From Pegea sp. RAD2-039 (taxonomy: Eukaryota > Chordata > Thaliacea > Salpida > Salpidae): a DNA stretch of 64,000 bases. Shown in pieces: positions 16,095 to 29,770 of the stretch. The notes beneath the pieces are model-generated. The model was not told the origin of the DNA, searched no databases, and saw nothing but the letters and a program-made list of their open reading frames with translations. Positions within the stretch are counted from its first letter, which is position 1; every line of letters starts with the position of its first letter. The stretch lies in NCBI GenBank assembly GCA_034620365.1, contig JAQGEQ010000345.1, positions 558,001-622,000 of the forward strand. The letters run 5' to 3'. The translations under genes were made by a program, and so were the position numbers.

Positions 16095-18027
16095 ATGCTA
16101 TTGAAAATAGCTCTTTTACTTCTAGTTACAAGTACATTATCAGTTTTTTTTTTAATAAATTGAAAGTGCTGCACTAAATACATCTTAAATCTTGTTGTAG
16201 GTCTTCAATTGGTTCACAGCGATCCACTGAGCAGTACTCCTACTTCTCAATCAGGTTTGTGGATTTGATTTTGTTACTGATACTAGTTCAGATTGAAATT
16301 TGAAATCAAATAAAATGAAACAACTTAGAAGCTTGTTACAACTGTTTTAAGTTGGAAAACTTGATTCTAACTAAATAGTTTTTTATAGACAGCAACTGTC
16401 CTTCTCTGGTCAATTGTACAAAGACTTGTTTGTTGGGTATGAAGAAATCAGCTGATGGATGTACAGTTTGTGAATGCAAAGTTAAAGGTCTTTTCCAAGG
16501 AGATATAATGATAGATGGTAGGTAGTTTTCTTAATCAAATTTTGATTAAAATGAGATTTTATAAAATTAAAAAGAGTGAAAATGTAGTTACTAAAATATA
16601 ATAAATGTTTTCATTTACATATTAGATTTAAATGATTCAAAAAATTCTTCATTTGCAGAAAACTCTTATAATGATTTCTTGGATCTGTTTGGTGAAGAAA
16701 ATCGAACAAGGATCTCTAAAAGATCTGGGTTAAGGAGTTCACTAGGTCGAGACTGGCCCAAAGTTCGAGGAAAGGTTGTTGTCCCATATGTGTTTGACGA
16801 TACAGTTGGTAAGTTACTTAATTGGTTCAAATATAACTTTTGATGAATTGATTTAAATTTGATAAAATAATTTTTAGGCGAAAATCTGAAAGAAATTATC
16901 AAAAGTGCGATGAGGTCTTTTAAAAGGTCGACTTGTGTTCGATTTCGACCACGATATCACGAAGATGATTATCTTCTAATAAAAAGTACTTCAAAAGCTA
17001 TTTGTGCCGCACAGCTAGGAAATGCAGGTGGAAATCGAACGGTAAAAATAAATTAACATTTGAATAAATAATTAATTCGTATAATTTAATCTTTTTATTG
17101 TAATATCTGATTTAATATAAGCTCAAAGCTACAAGATGTTTTATTTTAAAAACATTTACAAATTCATGAATCAAACGAGTTATTTTGCTGAAAGGTCAAG
17201 CTTGGGGCAGGTTGTGCAAAACGAGGAATAGTTATTCATGAGTTGATGCATGCACTTGGTTTTTTGCATGAACAATCGCGTCCTGATAGAGATGATTACG
17301 TCACAATTGTTTGGGATAATATAAAGGAAGGTGTGTTTGATTATTTTTGAAAATTCAAGTTTGATTTTATTGAGTTAATTTCAAACTTTTTAAAGGTCAA
17401 GAACACAATTTTAAGAAAATGGATATTAAAAGATGGGATAGTTATTCCTCTCGATACGATATTAGATCTCTCATGCATTATAATGCAACTTCTTTTAGTA
17501 AAAATGGTTTGCCTACGATCTTAGATAAAAGGTAACTTCCTGATGTCGATATAATTTGTTGGTTGTTGAAATGTACACCTTGCAAATTTCATTCGTTGTA
17601 ACATTTAAATATTTTATATTCAGGACTAATTCAACGATTATTTATAATAGAAAGAAATTTTCAAAGAATGATATTTTTCAAATTAATGAAAAATATAAAT
17701 GCTTTACTGATTGTAAGTTTCAATAATTATCTTCTTTTATTAGTTTAGATTAATTTGCCAATTTTATTTATATCAAAATTTATTTATTTTTCAGATTGTG
17801 TTGATAAATTCCCAAGGTGCTTGTATTTTCAATTTCTGGTTGTATCTTTTCAGATTATAATTCTATATTTAGTACATCTTAATATTATTTCAATTAATCC
17901 TTTTTAGAATAATCTGAAAGCATTTGAATCAACTTAATCATTTTTTAGATTTTGTCGTAAATATGGAGGAAGTTGTAAGAATAAATATTTGTCACAGTTT
18001 TGCAAAAAGACTTGTAAGCTCTGCTAA
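16095..18027 (+). CDS. Secreted astacin metalloprotease with ShKT domain, copy 3
   Basis: Exons 2-10 match copy 2 closely: CPSLVNC motif, KR propeptide site, [19 protein letters not shown] zinc site, [11 protein letters not shown]et-turn, and a ShKT domain ending [13 protein letters not shown]...CKKTCKLC with TAA at 18025. The first exon is different from copies 1 and 2. ATG at 16092/16095 gives [16 protein letters not shown], a clean signal peptide on a short intron, with no SINE. The join is imperfect. Exon 2 needs a phase-1 donor, but the sequence there is TCAG followed by a T run, with no GT after the G. Either splicing uses an unrecognised site or exon 1 is not used. Otherwise no break is seen. 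Function as for copy 2. Confidence 0.75.
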
Positions 18028-19151
18028 GTTCGGTAAATATTGAAAATATTATTTATTTTGTTTTTGTTTAAGATGTTATCTACATGCCTCATAAAAAAAA
18101 TTATAATAAACTTCTATTTAACTCTGAAAATAGTCGTGAAAATTAGTTTCATCGAAATAGTTTTAATTTAACAAAAATCTCAAATAAAGTTTCTATTGGT
18201 TTGCAACTAACTTACAATAAATTAACTTTCTGTTTTTCAGGGATTAAAGAAGCTGTGAGAATTTTCTCATGAACGATTTATAAGACTTTTTTTCCATCAT
18301 ATTTTATTCTCTACTATTTTTCAAAGATTTCTGATTTATTTTGCTTCGATTTTTAGAGATTAAACTTGATGAGCTTTTGATTGCAACTATTAGTCAATTT
18401 ATTTAATGCATGGCTTCAAATAACGACTTATACAACTCTTGTAACACAAACCAATATGCCCACAGAGAAATAGTGGAAAGATCTCAAGTAATACCGTTCA
18501 ACATCAGTAGAGTAGAAAAAATAGGGACACTGCAAATGCAAAATCATTGAATTGATGATAAAGTTAGGAAACCATAAGATACAAAATAAATAGAGAAAAT
18601 GGCGGTATTATAAATTTGTTTTTGAGTTTAAGTTGGTATTATTGGCACTTTAAACCAAAATTCTTTTTAATTTGATAGACAGATAAACAGTAAAAAGCAT
18701 AGTTGAAACAATTAAGGCTTCGATATTTGTAAAGTAGGTTTAAATGTACTGACGTTACCAAAATAAATAATGATGTTAATGTTAATTATTAACAATTATT
18801 TATTATTTACTTATAATTAGCAAAATTCAATTTGAAGAAACAATTTGTTAAACTTTTAAAAACAAATAGCTGATAAAACTGCTGTATCCAGGTTTTTGAT
18901 AATTAATTTATTTAACTAATATTAAGTTTGTGGAAGACAAATGAATTAAATATATTTTATTTTGAACATATAATATTTATGATAATAAAAAATAAAACAT
19001 TATAAACCAAAGATAACAATAACTTTACGAACGACTTTCAACAAAAACTACAAAACAGAAGAAGAAAATTTTTCCAAACTTCCATCACATAGAAATTAAA
19101 CTTAAAAAAATCTTTTTCACTTAAAGCAACAATTAAAAGAGAAAAACTTAC

Positions 19152-20179
<1,028 letters not shown>

Positions 20180-20415
20180 CTGAAAGTTATTTGTTCATTA
20201 GTCAATATTTTCTATTTGTAAACAAACAAATCCAGAAAGATGAGGTGCAGTAATTTCTCAGGAATATTTAAGTCATAATCTTCCATAAATATTTGAATAT
20301 TCTATTTGAATAAGTGCTTATAAGTTGTGATATAGTTATTTCTAGAAAGTGATTTGTTTATTATATACATACTATATATTGTGGTTGGTGACAGTAAAAA
20401 TCTTTTATAAAAACT

Positions 20416-22233
20416 ATGGTGGATATACATAAAACTACCAAGACCTTACCATCAAACATAAAGAAAAATCCTGAAAAACCGACTTCATCAAACCAAGCTT
20501 GCAATTGCCAATCCTGCAATAAAATTTGCTCTGGTGAAGATCCGGTAATTGAATGCTTTAAATGTCTCTCCTGCTTTCATCTCACCTGTAGTGACGTGAG
20601 CAAGAAAATTTATGGTATGTTTGATAACAACCAGATGAAGCAACTGGGATTTAAATGGTTCTGCATTAAATGTAGAGCCATGGACACAACAGCTCCCTCA
20701 TCCAATTCTGATGAAAACCTATTATCAGACATTAGCAAATCTGTATCTGCTGAATTAGCCAAACTTAAATCGGAAATTGCCAAGGAAGTTGCCAAGATAA
20801 ACTAGAAAATTTCTAGTTTGTCCAAATCAATAGATGAACTGGATGCCTCTACAAAAAACCAGTCACATGGGTCTCGGTGATCGGTGATCCCGGTTCCGAC
20901 TAAAATGTTAACATGGTGCAGCTTCTTACCAAGAAGGTCACCGACACGCACAAAAAACTCACTTTAGACCGTGAGGACAGATAAAACAATGTCATCATCT
21001 TTAATGTCTCTGAGACTGATAAAGATGATGACAGTAAGTTTTTTAATCAAATGTTCTCTCAAAGCTTTGATTTTGTGGACGTTCCAAAGGTATCAATGAC
21101 TAGACTTGGAGCAAAAAGCTCAGATCAAGGATTGTTGAAAGTGTATTTTCAGGAAAATTGGAACAAACGCAAGTTTCTTGCCAAGCTGTATAAGCTAAAG
21201 CTTGACAAAAAATTCGATCGCATTAGAGTAGCACATGATATGTGTGAAGATGATCGCTTAGAAAATAAGCGTCTTTTAAAAGAGGTGTATAACCGAAATC
21301 AGAAGGAACAACCAACTGATATCAAATACAAAGTTCGAGGTCCACCATGGGCCTTGAGAATTGTCAAGGTTTTTTTTTTAAAAACGGAAGTGGAAAATAA
21401 TCACTGGACCCACATCTTCTTTTTTCAAACTCTCTCCGGACACAATTGTTAATAACCAAGATATCAATTTACAGAAGCCCATCATCAAATCTCACAAGCA
21501 TCAAAAAGACAATTCTTCTAATACCTTTAATTACTAGAGCTTTAATTCTAAGAACCCATACTTTTTTATCAATCTTTTTAAATTGTACGTACGTCCAATT
21601 CTTGAATACAATGTTAGTGCTTGGATGCCATATCAAGTTTGTGATATCAAAAAAATCGAATCTGTTCAGGCAACATTTACGAGATTAGTATGCAGGAAAC
21701 TTAATATTAAATATGATAATTATAAACATCGTCTCAGCTTCTTAAATTTAGATATTTTGGAAATCCGACGGACTAAATACGACTTAATTCTTATTTTTAA
21801 AATTATCCACAATTTAATTGACATTCAGTTTGATGATTTCTTTTCTATGAGTCCTTCCTTCAAGTTATATCAGCTCTGAAGACACACATTACACCTTAAT
21901 AAGTCTATATCACCTAGTAAGTTGGTCAGAGTAAATTTTTTCTCATACGGTACAATTAATACATGGAATCAGCTGCCATCAGACATTGTCATGTCAGAAT
22001 CACTCGCGTTGTTCAAGCAGAAGTTGAACTGTTATAATATTGCCAACATTGCCATTTCTAAACAGAGAATTTTTTTCTTTTTTATATTATTAACATTCCA
22101 TGTAATTGTTCACTGTTATATGCTTTGAGGACTACTGAAATGCCATGTGTTACATCTTTTACTTTCTATATTTCTAGCTTAATAGATGTTATTTGTGAGA
22201 ATTTGTGTTACTCTCTTCAGGTTACCCTCCTTA
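20416..22233 (+). mobile_element. CR1/jockey-like LINE, internally deleted, copy B
   Basis: Same structure, same ORF1 stop and same internal deletion as copy A, so the two copies come from segmental duplication and not from two insertions. ORF1 starts at 20416 (MVDIHKTTKTLPSNIKK) with the PHD-type finger. The RRM-like part spans about 21051-21380. The ORF2 C-terminal piece spans about 21540-22050 and has its own extra stop (after FKLYQL). Confidence 0.8.
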
Positions 22234-23437
22234 TTATGAAAACCAGTTTGGAAATTGCATATTTAGAAATGAAACTGTATCCCTACCGACTTGTATACAA
22301 TTACATAAAACACATAAATGCTTTTTACTGTTATCCTCGACTATCTTGTTGCTTAATTATTAAATTTAGATAGTTACATCAATATTTACATTTTTGTAAT
22401 AATTGCTTCGACTTTATGATATCACGAATAATTGTTTAAATGTTTTACTGATTTCATCAGATAAGTTGTCACCAACTTTTGGTATTTACATTAAATTAAG
22501 TTTGAAAGTTTTTATCTTTATTTGTAACCTCCTCTTTGTAATTATATAATAAAATAGAAATGAAAACTGTAAACTTTTGTAAGATATTTTTCTTTAAATA
22601 CTTAATCGTAGAGAAGTTTTTTAACTAATTTGTAATTAATAATTTAAAATGCATCAATAAGACTTACAAGTTCAAAATAAAATGTCTAAATGTTTTCTAA
22701 TCTTCATGAAACTGATTTTTTACAACTTTATCTTTTTACACTATCCAACTTTCTTACATTGATTTTTAATTAATTATCTGAATTATATTTTTAGATTCTG
22801 TTGGTTTATTTCAGCTTGTTGCTATAAATCATAGATACTCGCTAGAATAGTCTTCTTCAAGTAAGATGAAAGCTGAATTAATTTTGCAATTTTGAGTAAG
22901 TACATAATTTTCATTTTCTTACAAGTCCTCTGCAGAAATAATATTTAGAAGAATAAATAATGCAGCGCCATCTAGCGTTAAACGATTTAACAATTTGTAT
23001 TGCTGAGAATTACAAAGTTTAGTGAGCCTTGTTTTCTACTTTAGTTTGAGAAACAACTCTTCCTAATCATTTTGAAATGCAAATTTCTTGCTGAAGACTT
23101 TTTTGGCTTTATATTTAATTGTCCCTCAGAGTCACGTTTGAGAAGTTTTAGTTTCTAAAGCTGTTAAAAAATTGTTTTTCAGCAAAACTAAAAGGATCCA
23201 ATTTTCGATGAATTAGGTTATTTGTCTAAAAGGTTTGTATTTTTTTAGGACTTTAAAATAAGAAATATTTGTTTATTTATTAGCATAAGTGAAAGCTTTA
23301 GACTAAAAGTCCAAAGAACAGGTTTTTTTAACTTTAAAAAGTTTCATATTGAGATTGTTTAATTATAGAAAACAGAAACTCAGTATAAGTTGACTGATAT
23401 TTATTTAACAAGAAGTGATTTCAAACCAAATAATTCG
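22234..23437. other. Non-coding part of tandem unit 2
   Basis: Copy of 14893-16090. No gene is seen. It contains the duplicated CTCF-like motif. Confidence 0.4.
22964..22979 (-). promoter_or_regulatory. CTCF-like motif, duplicated copy
   Basis: AGCGCCATCTAGCGTT, identical to 15617-15632 and at the same place in the tandem unit. Confidence 0.35.
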
Positions 23438-25555
23438 ATGATGCTATTGAAAATAGCTCTTTTACTTCTAGTTACAAGTACATTATCAGTTTTTTTTTTA
23501 ATAAATTGAAAGTGTTGCTCTAAATACATCTTAAATCTTGTTGTAGGTCTTCAATTGGTTCACAGTAATCCACTGAGCAGTACTCCTACTTCTCAATCAG
23601 GTTTGTGGATTTGATTTTGTTACTGATACTAGTTCAGATTGAAATTTGAAATCATATACGATGGAACAACTTAGAAGCTTGTTACAACTGATTTAAGTTG
23701 AAAAACTTGATTCTAACTAAATAGTTTTTTATAGACAGCAACTGTCCTTCTCTGGTCAATTGTACAAAGACTTGTTTGTTGGGTATGAAGAAATCAGCTG
23801 ATGGATGTACAGTTTGTGAATGCAAAGATGAAGGTCTTTTTCAAGGAGATATAATGATAGACGGTAGGTAATTTTCTTAATCAAATTTTGATTAAAATGA
23901 GATTTTATAAAATTAAAAAGAGTGAAAATGTAGTTACTAAAATATAATAAATGTTTTCATTTACATATTAGATTTAAATGATTCAAAAATTCTTCATTTG
24001 CAGAAAACTCTTATAATGATTTCTTGGATCTGTTTGGTGAAGAAAATCGAACAAGGATCTCGAAAAGATCTGCACAGAAGAGTTCATTAGGTAGAGAATG
24101 GCCCAAAGTTCGAGGAAAGGTTGTTGTCCCATATGTCTTTGACGATACAGTTGGTAAGTTACTTAATTGGTTTAAATATAATTTTTAACTCATTGATTTA
24201 AATTTAATAAAATAATTTTTTAGATAAAGGGCTAAAGATGACTATCAGGAAAGCATTTAAAGAACTTAGAGTTGAAACTTGTGTTCGTTTTAGACAACGA
24301 GTTAATGAGGAAGACTATATCAAATTTAAACGAACTTCAAACGATGAATGTTCTTCATTTATAGGAAATCTAGGAGGAAAGCAAACGGTATAACTAAAAC
24401 TAATTGATTATTTCATAAATTTGCTTTTTATTAGTATTTTTATTTCAAAAAAATTTTTGAAAGTTAACAAATAAACCAAGAACTTAAAATAATTTATATA
24501 TCTTTATATAATTTTATCATTTTAAAAAGTTAAATGAAAATATATATTAATAGTATGATAGAATAAAATAAAAACTTTAAATTAATATAAAAAGTTATTT
24601 TAAGCTGCTAGCAAACTTTGTAAGTTCAAAGTTACAAGTTGTTTTACATCAAAAACAATTTACAAGTTTATGAATGTTCACGAGTTGTTTTGCTGACAGT
24701 TAAGACTGGACACAGGCTGTGAAACGACAGGAATCATTCTTCATGAGTTGATGCATGCACTTGGTTTTTGGCATGAACACTCGCGTCCTGATAGAGATCA
24801 TTACGTCACAATTGTTTGGGAAAATATAAAAAAAGGTTTACTTTCAGTTAAAAAGTTTTAAATTTCTTTGAGCTAACTACAAAATTCAAAAGTTGAAAGA
24901 AGACAATTTGCAAAAATGAATCTGACAGACTGGGATAGTTTTCTTTCTCCATATGACTTTAAATCGATTATGCATTATAGCGGAATGTATTTTAGCAAAA
25001 ATGGATTACCTACGATCTTAGATAAGAGGTAAGTTTTTTATTTCAAACAGATCTTGTAATCTTTTAATCTTAATACAATATTACTAAAACTTTTGTGGTA
25101 ACATTTGATTTTTTTTGAAGCACAAATCTACCAGTTGTCGTCAACCATGATAAGCTTTCAAAAGAAGATTTTATTCAGATAAATAGAAAATATCAGTGTC
25201 CAGTTAAGGCAAAGCGAAAAAAGATCTTAAAATTAAAAAGTATACTTGAAAACCAATTTGTATAAATTAATCTGCTTATAATATTATTTATACTTTAATT
25301 TTTATGAAGATAAAACTTATTTTTTAATGTTTCAGGTAAACCTTGCAGTGATTTTGTACCAAAGTAAGTTTTGTATTACCAAAAGTGTTATCTGATTTCA
25401 GCTAATAAAAAACTTCTTTTAAAATATGTCTTATGAAAAGTGACAACATTTTAAATTATAGTTCAAGGACCACAAAAACTTGTTCTGATTTCAAGAATAG
25501 TTGTGAAGATAATGTCATGAAAATTATCTGTAAAGCATCTTGTAACTATTGCTAG
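23438..25555 (+). CDS. Secreted astacin metalloprotease with ShKT domain, copy 4 (mosaic)
   Basis: Exon 1 (ATG 23438/23441, [16 protein letters not shown]) and exons 2-4 are almost the same as in copy 3, including the doubtful T-run donor. From exon 5 on the gene is clearly different. Exon 5 reads [19 protein letters not shown] ending [13 protein letters not shown], a better family match. The zinc site is [20 protein letters not shown], the Met-turn [10 protein letters not shown], and exon 8 is long with a basic [11 protein letters not shown] stretch. The ShKT domain is PCSDF...[12 protein letters not shown]...CKASCNYC with TAG at 25553. Zinc ligands, Glu and Met are intact and all later joins keep frame. 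I infer a recombination or gene-conversion junction in intron 4 between an older divergent paralogue and the recent copies. Confidence 0.8.
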
Positions 25556-25811
25556 ATCTATTACTTTTGAAGGATCAAGTTTTGTAAGTTAAATAGCTTT
25601 TTATTAAATATTTTCTGAAATTATTTTTATATAAATAAATACAATTTAAGAAAGATGTGTTTTTTTCAATCATATTCAGTTTAACTTACTATTTCAACTT
25701 TATGTTTTTCAGGTTAAATACATCTTAAGGAAAATAATCTTTTAATAAAAGTGCTAAAATGAAAAATGTTTTCTTAATTCTTTTCTATCGTTTAACCGAA
25801 TTGTTTAAATT

Positions 25812-25888
25812 TATTTATTTATTTCAATAAACGCGAAGGAGGGTAACTAAAAAGAGCACCTCTCGCTAACACACATTCTCACAAATAA
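25812..25888 (-). mobile_element. LINE 3' tail, truncated
   Basis: The minus strand reads TGTTATTTGTGAGAATGTGT, then TTAGCGAGAGGTGC, caccctcctt-like and CGCGTTTATTGAAATAAATA. This is the terminal 75 bases of the family, with the AAATAAAT tail on its 3' side. Confidence 0.65.
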
Positions 25889-26795
25889 CATGGAGCACTA
25901 ATTTCTGATAAATAAATTTGATTTATAAATTCATGTTTGCGACTATTAGCTAGAAATTGCAATAAATCTGAAAAGTGAATTTCTCAATAAAGATGCTTTG
26001 AAAACGTTGGTAGTCTCTGTTAGAAGGAATGTTAATACAAAGTAAATTAGATGAAAAACTATCTTCAAATCATCATATTTTAAAACTGTTTTGAAAGCAA
26101 CTATCAACATAGATGGTGTATTATGTTGCACACAATTGAGTCTTCACAACTTTTAACCTTCAAGTACAAAAATGAAGAGATCATCTCAAGATGAAGAAGA
26201 AACAGTAATCATCATAAAACTTTGAAGATTGTTTTATATTCTTCAACATTTCCTTCTCGTGTTAAACCATTTCAAGATGACAGTTGTGATGGACTTTTAT
26301 CATATATCATTTGAATTTGAATATTTATTCATCTAATAACTTTCAAAAATACAAAAATCTCAATTCTGTTCTCTCCTTATTTCTTCTTCATTCGTCTAAG
26401 TTCTAATAAAAGAGCATTTTAGTGAATTGCTTCAACATTTCTAATCAATCATCAGCAAATTAAGATTATTTTGTATTTTTATTTTATACGAAGATAACAG
26501 CATACACTTATTCTTTCCACAAAGTTCACAAAAACGTCTGATAATTGCATACGGTTTTCACAACTAGTTCAACAACAGTTTAATTTTACTAATAATTGAA
26601 ACCCCTAACAAGTCAGAAGTAATTTCTATTTCACCTTCAACGTACAAATACAAACGCCAAGTTATCTTTGAAGCTAAAACAGAAAACCAAATAGAAAATG
26701 TCTTTATAAACTGAAAAAGGGGGTAAATGTTTGATCATAATGGATTACAGCAACAAAAATACACTGCCAAAAAAACAGGCAAGATTTGAAAGGCA

Positions 26796-27331
26796 TCAAA
26801 ACCAAGCAAAAACAGCTCGATTTAAAAGAAATGCTGAAAATGGCTAAAACACAAATTGGAGTTTAGATGCATGATTCAAGTAGCAGAGTTGCTGATTAAT
26901 AGGAACAAGTGGATGAAGAACCAGACTTCCATACCAGCTTACTCTCATAAAACTTGATTACCTTCAGCGGGCAGAGACGATTGGCTTCTGGTTGGCTAAG
27001 TACGAACAGGTCAGAGGTTTCATAGCTGAAAATAAAAGAAAATAATTCCAAAAATGTTTATAAAAAGTTTCAGATTGTTAAAGAATATAGAAATTGTTTT
27101 ATCAACTATAAACAGATTTTGACATTTTCATAATACTCTGTACAAAACAGATGATTTATAATTCCATAAATTGAAAAGATTACCATGATACCAAGAAATT
27201 TAATTTGTGCTTTCCATCAAGAACCATCTTTTCAATACCTTTGATGGTTTTGTCGCTGGGAAAACCATTCTCAGTTATCCTAATATCTAGACTTTTTAGA
27301 CCAGAGACCGACATTTTATCAATAAAGAAAC
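26796..27331 (-). CDS. Unrecognised protein, last three exons of a minus-strand gene
   Basis: Three exons join in frame: 27184-27331, 26962-27025 and 26796-26843, with good GT/AG borders. The product reads FFIDKMSVSGLKSLDIRITE, NGFPSDKTIKGIEKMVL, DGKHKLNFLVSCYETSD, LFVLSQPEANRLCPLK and ends PFSAFLLNRAVFAWF with TGA at 26796-26798. I do not recognise the family. Two things support a real gene: three phase-compatible joins and a base composition richer than the flanks. The 5' part should lie upstream on the minus strand (above 27.34 kb) but could not be traced through the very AT-rich sequence. A weak candidate exon is at 28347-28433. Confidence 0.5.
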
Positions 27332-27339
27332 CTAAAGTA

Positions 27340-29490
27340 AGAGATTTATTATTATTCAAGAAAATAAATAATTATTTATATAAAAGTTTATGAAAATAAT
27401 AATAATAAATACATAATCTAAGAGCTATACAATATTCATTTATAAAATATAATAAATATTATGTAAAATATAATAAGAAATCAATAGATATCTTATGTTG
27501 AAAACATTAATATAGTGAAAATTATTATATAATGCAACAATTATATATTATTATTATATTTTTCAGATAGAACTTCACTTTTTATAATAATAACTAAGAA
27601 TGAAAAATTATAATCTAAACTAAAAACTCAAATAGAAACTGAAAATAAATATAAATAAATGACCAAATATATATATAAAGTATAAGAAGAATAAAACATA
27701 GATATAATAGAAACTAGTTTTTTTATAAAAGTTGAAAAATTTGAAGAAATTCTTTTATATATAAAAAAGAAGTTAAGAAAATACTTTAAGTTTCTATGAA
27801 CTAAAATTTTATGAAAATCAAGAAAAGTTAAAACTAATAATTGTAATAAATTGAAATAAAATAAGGTTTATAAAACTGATTTATTAAAAAGCATCAACTA
27901 AAAACTATAAAAATAGAAAAAAAACTGCTAGATAATAGTTATAAATGAAAATAAAAGGTGACATAATTATTAAAGATCAGATATTTCAACTTAATATAAA
28001 ACATAAAAATTAGACTGAAAACTTTAAATGAAAAAGTTATCAGATGAAATAAAAGTATATAAAATAACAACCATCAACCAAAAGTTTTGCATCTTACTAA
28101 ATCAAATAAATGATTTCTAAGCTAATTAATATAAAAGATACAACAATAAATTTCAAGATGATTATAATAAAGTAAATTTTAAATGCCAAAAAATTTTCTA
28201 TTACAATAAACTTTACAATAAAAAAGAGCTAAAGGTAATTAGCAATCAAATTATAACCAATTTGTTCAATAATCGCCACTGAAAAACGGTCAAGTGCTTG
28301 TTCAATTGAAGTACAGAAAACAAGCAAAAAGTAATACACATGATACTTCATATATTCGAAATATGCTGTATAAATCCTCTGTAAGCTCTTCTTCGCCACC
28401 TGGTGTATACCAACAAAGATTAGTTTTAAAGGTCTATAGTGAAGATCATTTTCTTATAGCTAAATATCGCCTCAGAATTGTTTAAAATTAATCAAAGATA
28501 TAATAAATATAGCTTAATGTTTAAAGTGATGAAACTTCAAACTGTTAATCTTCACATTTGACTGAAAGAAATTCTCTTTAAGATAAATGTTTGAAGAGAT
28601 AAAATAATGAAATGAAATATGTTAACAGAAACTTTAGTTTGTTATATATGTCAGTTAACTTTTTCTTAGAGAAATAGAGGCAAACTCTTAGCTTTGTTTT
28701 TATTTACACTTTAAAAAATAGCTCAAAATGTAAGAATATCCTAATCTTCCTTATATGATCAAACTCATTTGGCTTATAGAAATATCTAATATATCTATCT
28801 ATGTACAGGAATTTATATTAAGACTTTTTTCTTGAAGCCCAAATTATTCTTATGATTGGTTTCACTGATATTACGAAAACTGAAAATTGTTATCTCAAAA
28901 ATGTTACTTTAAATCACGTAAAAGTTAAACACAAATAATTGTGTGACTTTTTCAAAAAAAAAACCTTTTTAAATAAGTTATCAATAATACTTTAAGTGTA
29001 TTAAAGAATTTATAAGTCGGATATTCATAAGAAACTTAATTATTTAAAAAGTTTTGAATATTCCCTAGAATACAGCATCTTATTCAAGTGAATAACAGCC
29101 TTATACACGAAGGAAAGCTTTTTTGAACTCATAGACCCTTATATATAATGCTATCTATAAATAAATGCTCTGCTGGTTACAATATTAATTAAGTCTTAAT
29201 AATAAACTGTATATGTTTGAAACTGATTTTGCAAAAATATTTTTGAAGAAGTAAATAAAAACTTTACCACTTTATAATATTTTTTCTACGTTTTATTTTA
29301 CTTATAATTTGCTTCCTTCATTCATTTACAATCACACCACAATAACCACGATAGCCAAATCACCTTAATTGTGATATTACTAATTGACAAAGTTTTTATT
29401 TTCAAAGTTTTTGTTTCTACTTTCTGACTATTTTTTTCAGCTTAAGATATAAACGTATTTTTATGAAGCTTGTTAAAAACATTTATTTAT
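27340..29490. other. Very AT-rich stretch, no clear gene
   Basis: This is long A/T-rich intergenic or intronic sequence. The only gene-like part is around 28294-28485. Confidence 0.4.
28347..28433 (-). CDS. Possible orphan exon, minus strand
   Basis: Between acceptor CACTATAG and donor GTATCA lies an 87-bp open phase-0 segment reading TFKTNLCWYTPGGEEELTED then LYSIFRIYE. It could be an upstream exon of the gene ending at 26796, but the phase does not match the 27331 exon directly. A 63-codon open frame on the other strand (28294-28485) is an alternative. Low confidence. Confidence 0.2.
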
Positions 29491-29504
29491 TTTATTTATC
29501 TTAT

Positions 29505-29770
29505 TTATTTAATTATTTCAATAAACGTGAAGGAGGGTGCCTGAAGAGAGCACCTCCCGCTAACACATATTCTCACAAATAATATCTCTTAAGCTAGAAA
29601 TATAGAAAGCAAAAGATGTAACTCATGGCATTTAAGTAGTTCTCAAAGCATATAACAGTGAACATAGAATTATAGTAATAATAATAAAAAGATATATTCA
29701 TAGTTTAGAAATGGCAATGTTGACAATATTATACCGGTTCAACTTCTAATAAATCAAGTTCTTTATCATG
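29505..29770 (-). mobile_element. LINE 3' end, truncated (about 265 bp)
   Basis: The minus strand matches the family 3' UTR from about TTGAACCGGTATAATATTGT through TTCTAAAC, TATATTTCTAGC and GAGAATATGTGTTAGCGGGA, to GGCACCCTCCTTCACGTTTA and the ATTGAAATAATTAAATAAAT tail. This copy keeps the best form of the terminal GC-rich block. Confidence 0.7.

Noticed and set aside
25946..26131. 61-codon minus frame behind the LINE tail at 25.8 kb
   Set aside because: LINE homology ends within about 75 bases of the terminus, so this frame is not ORF2, and it has no other support.
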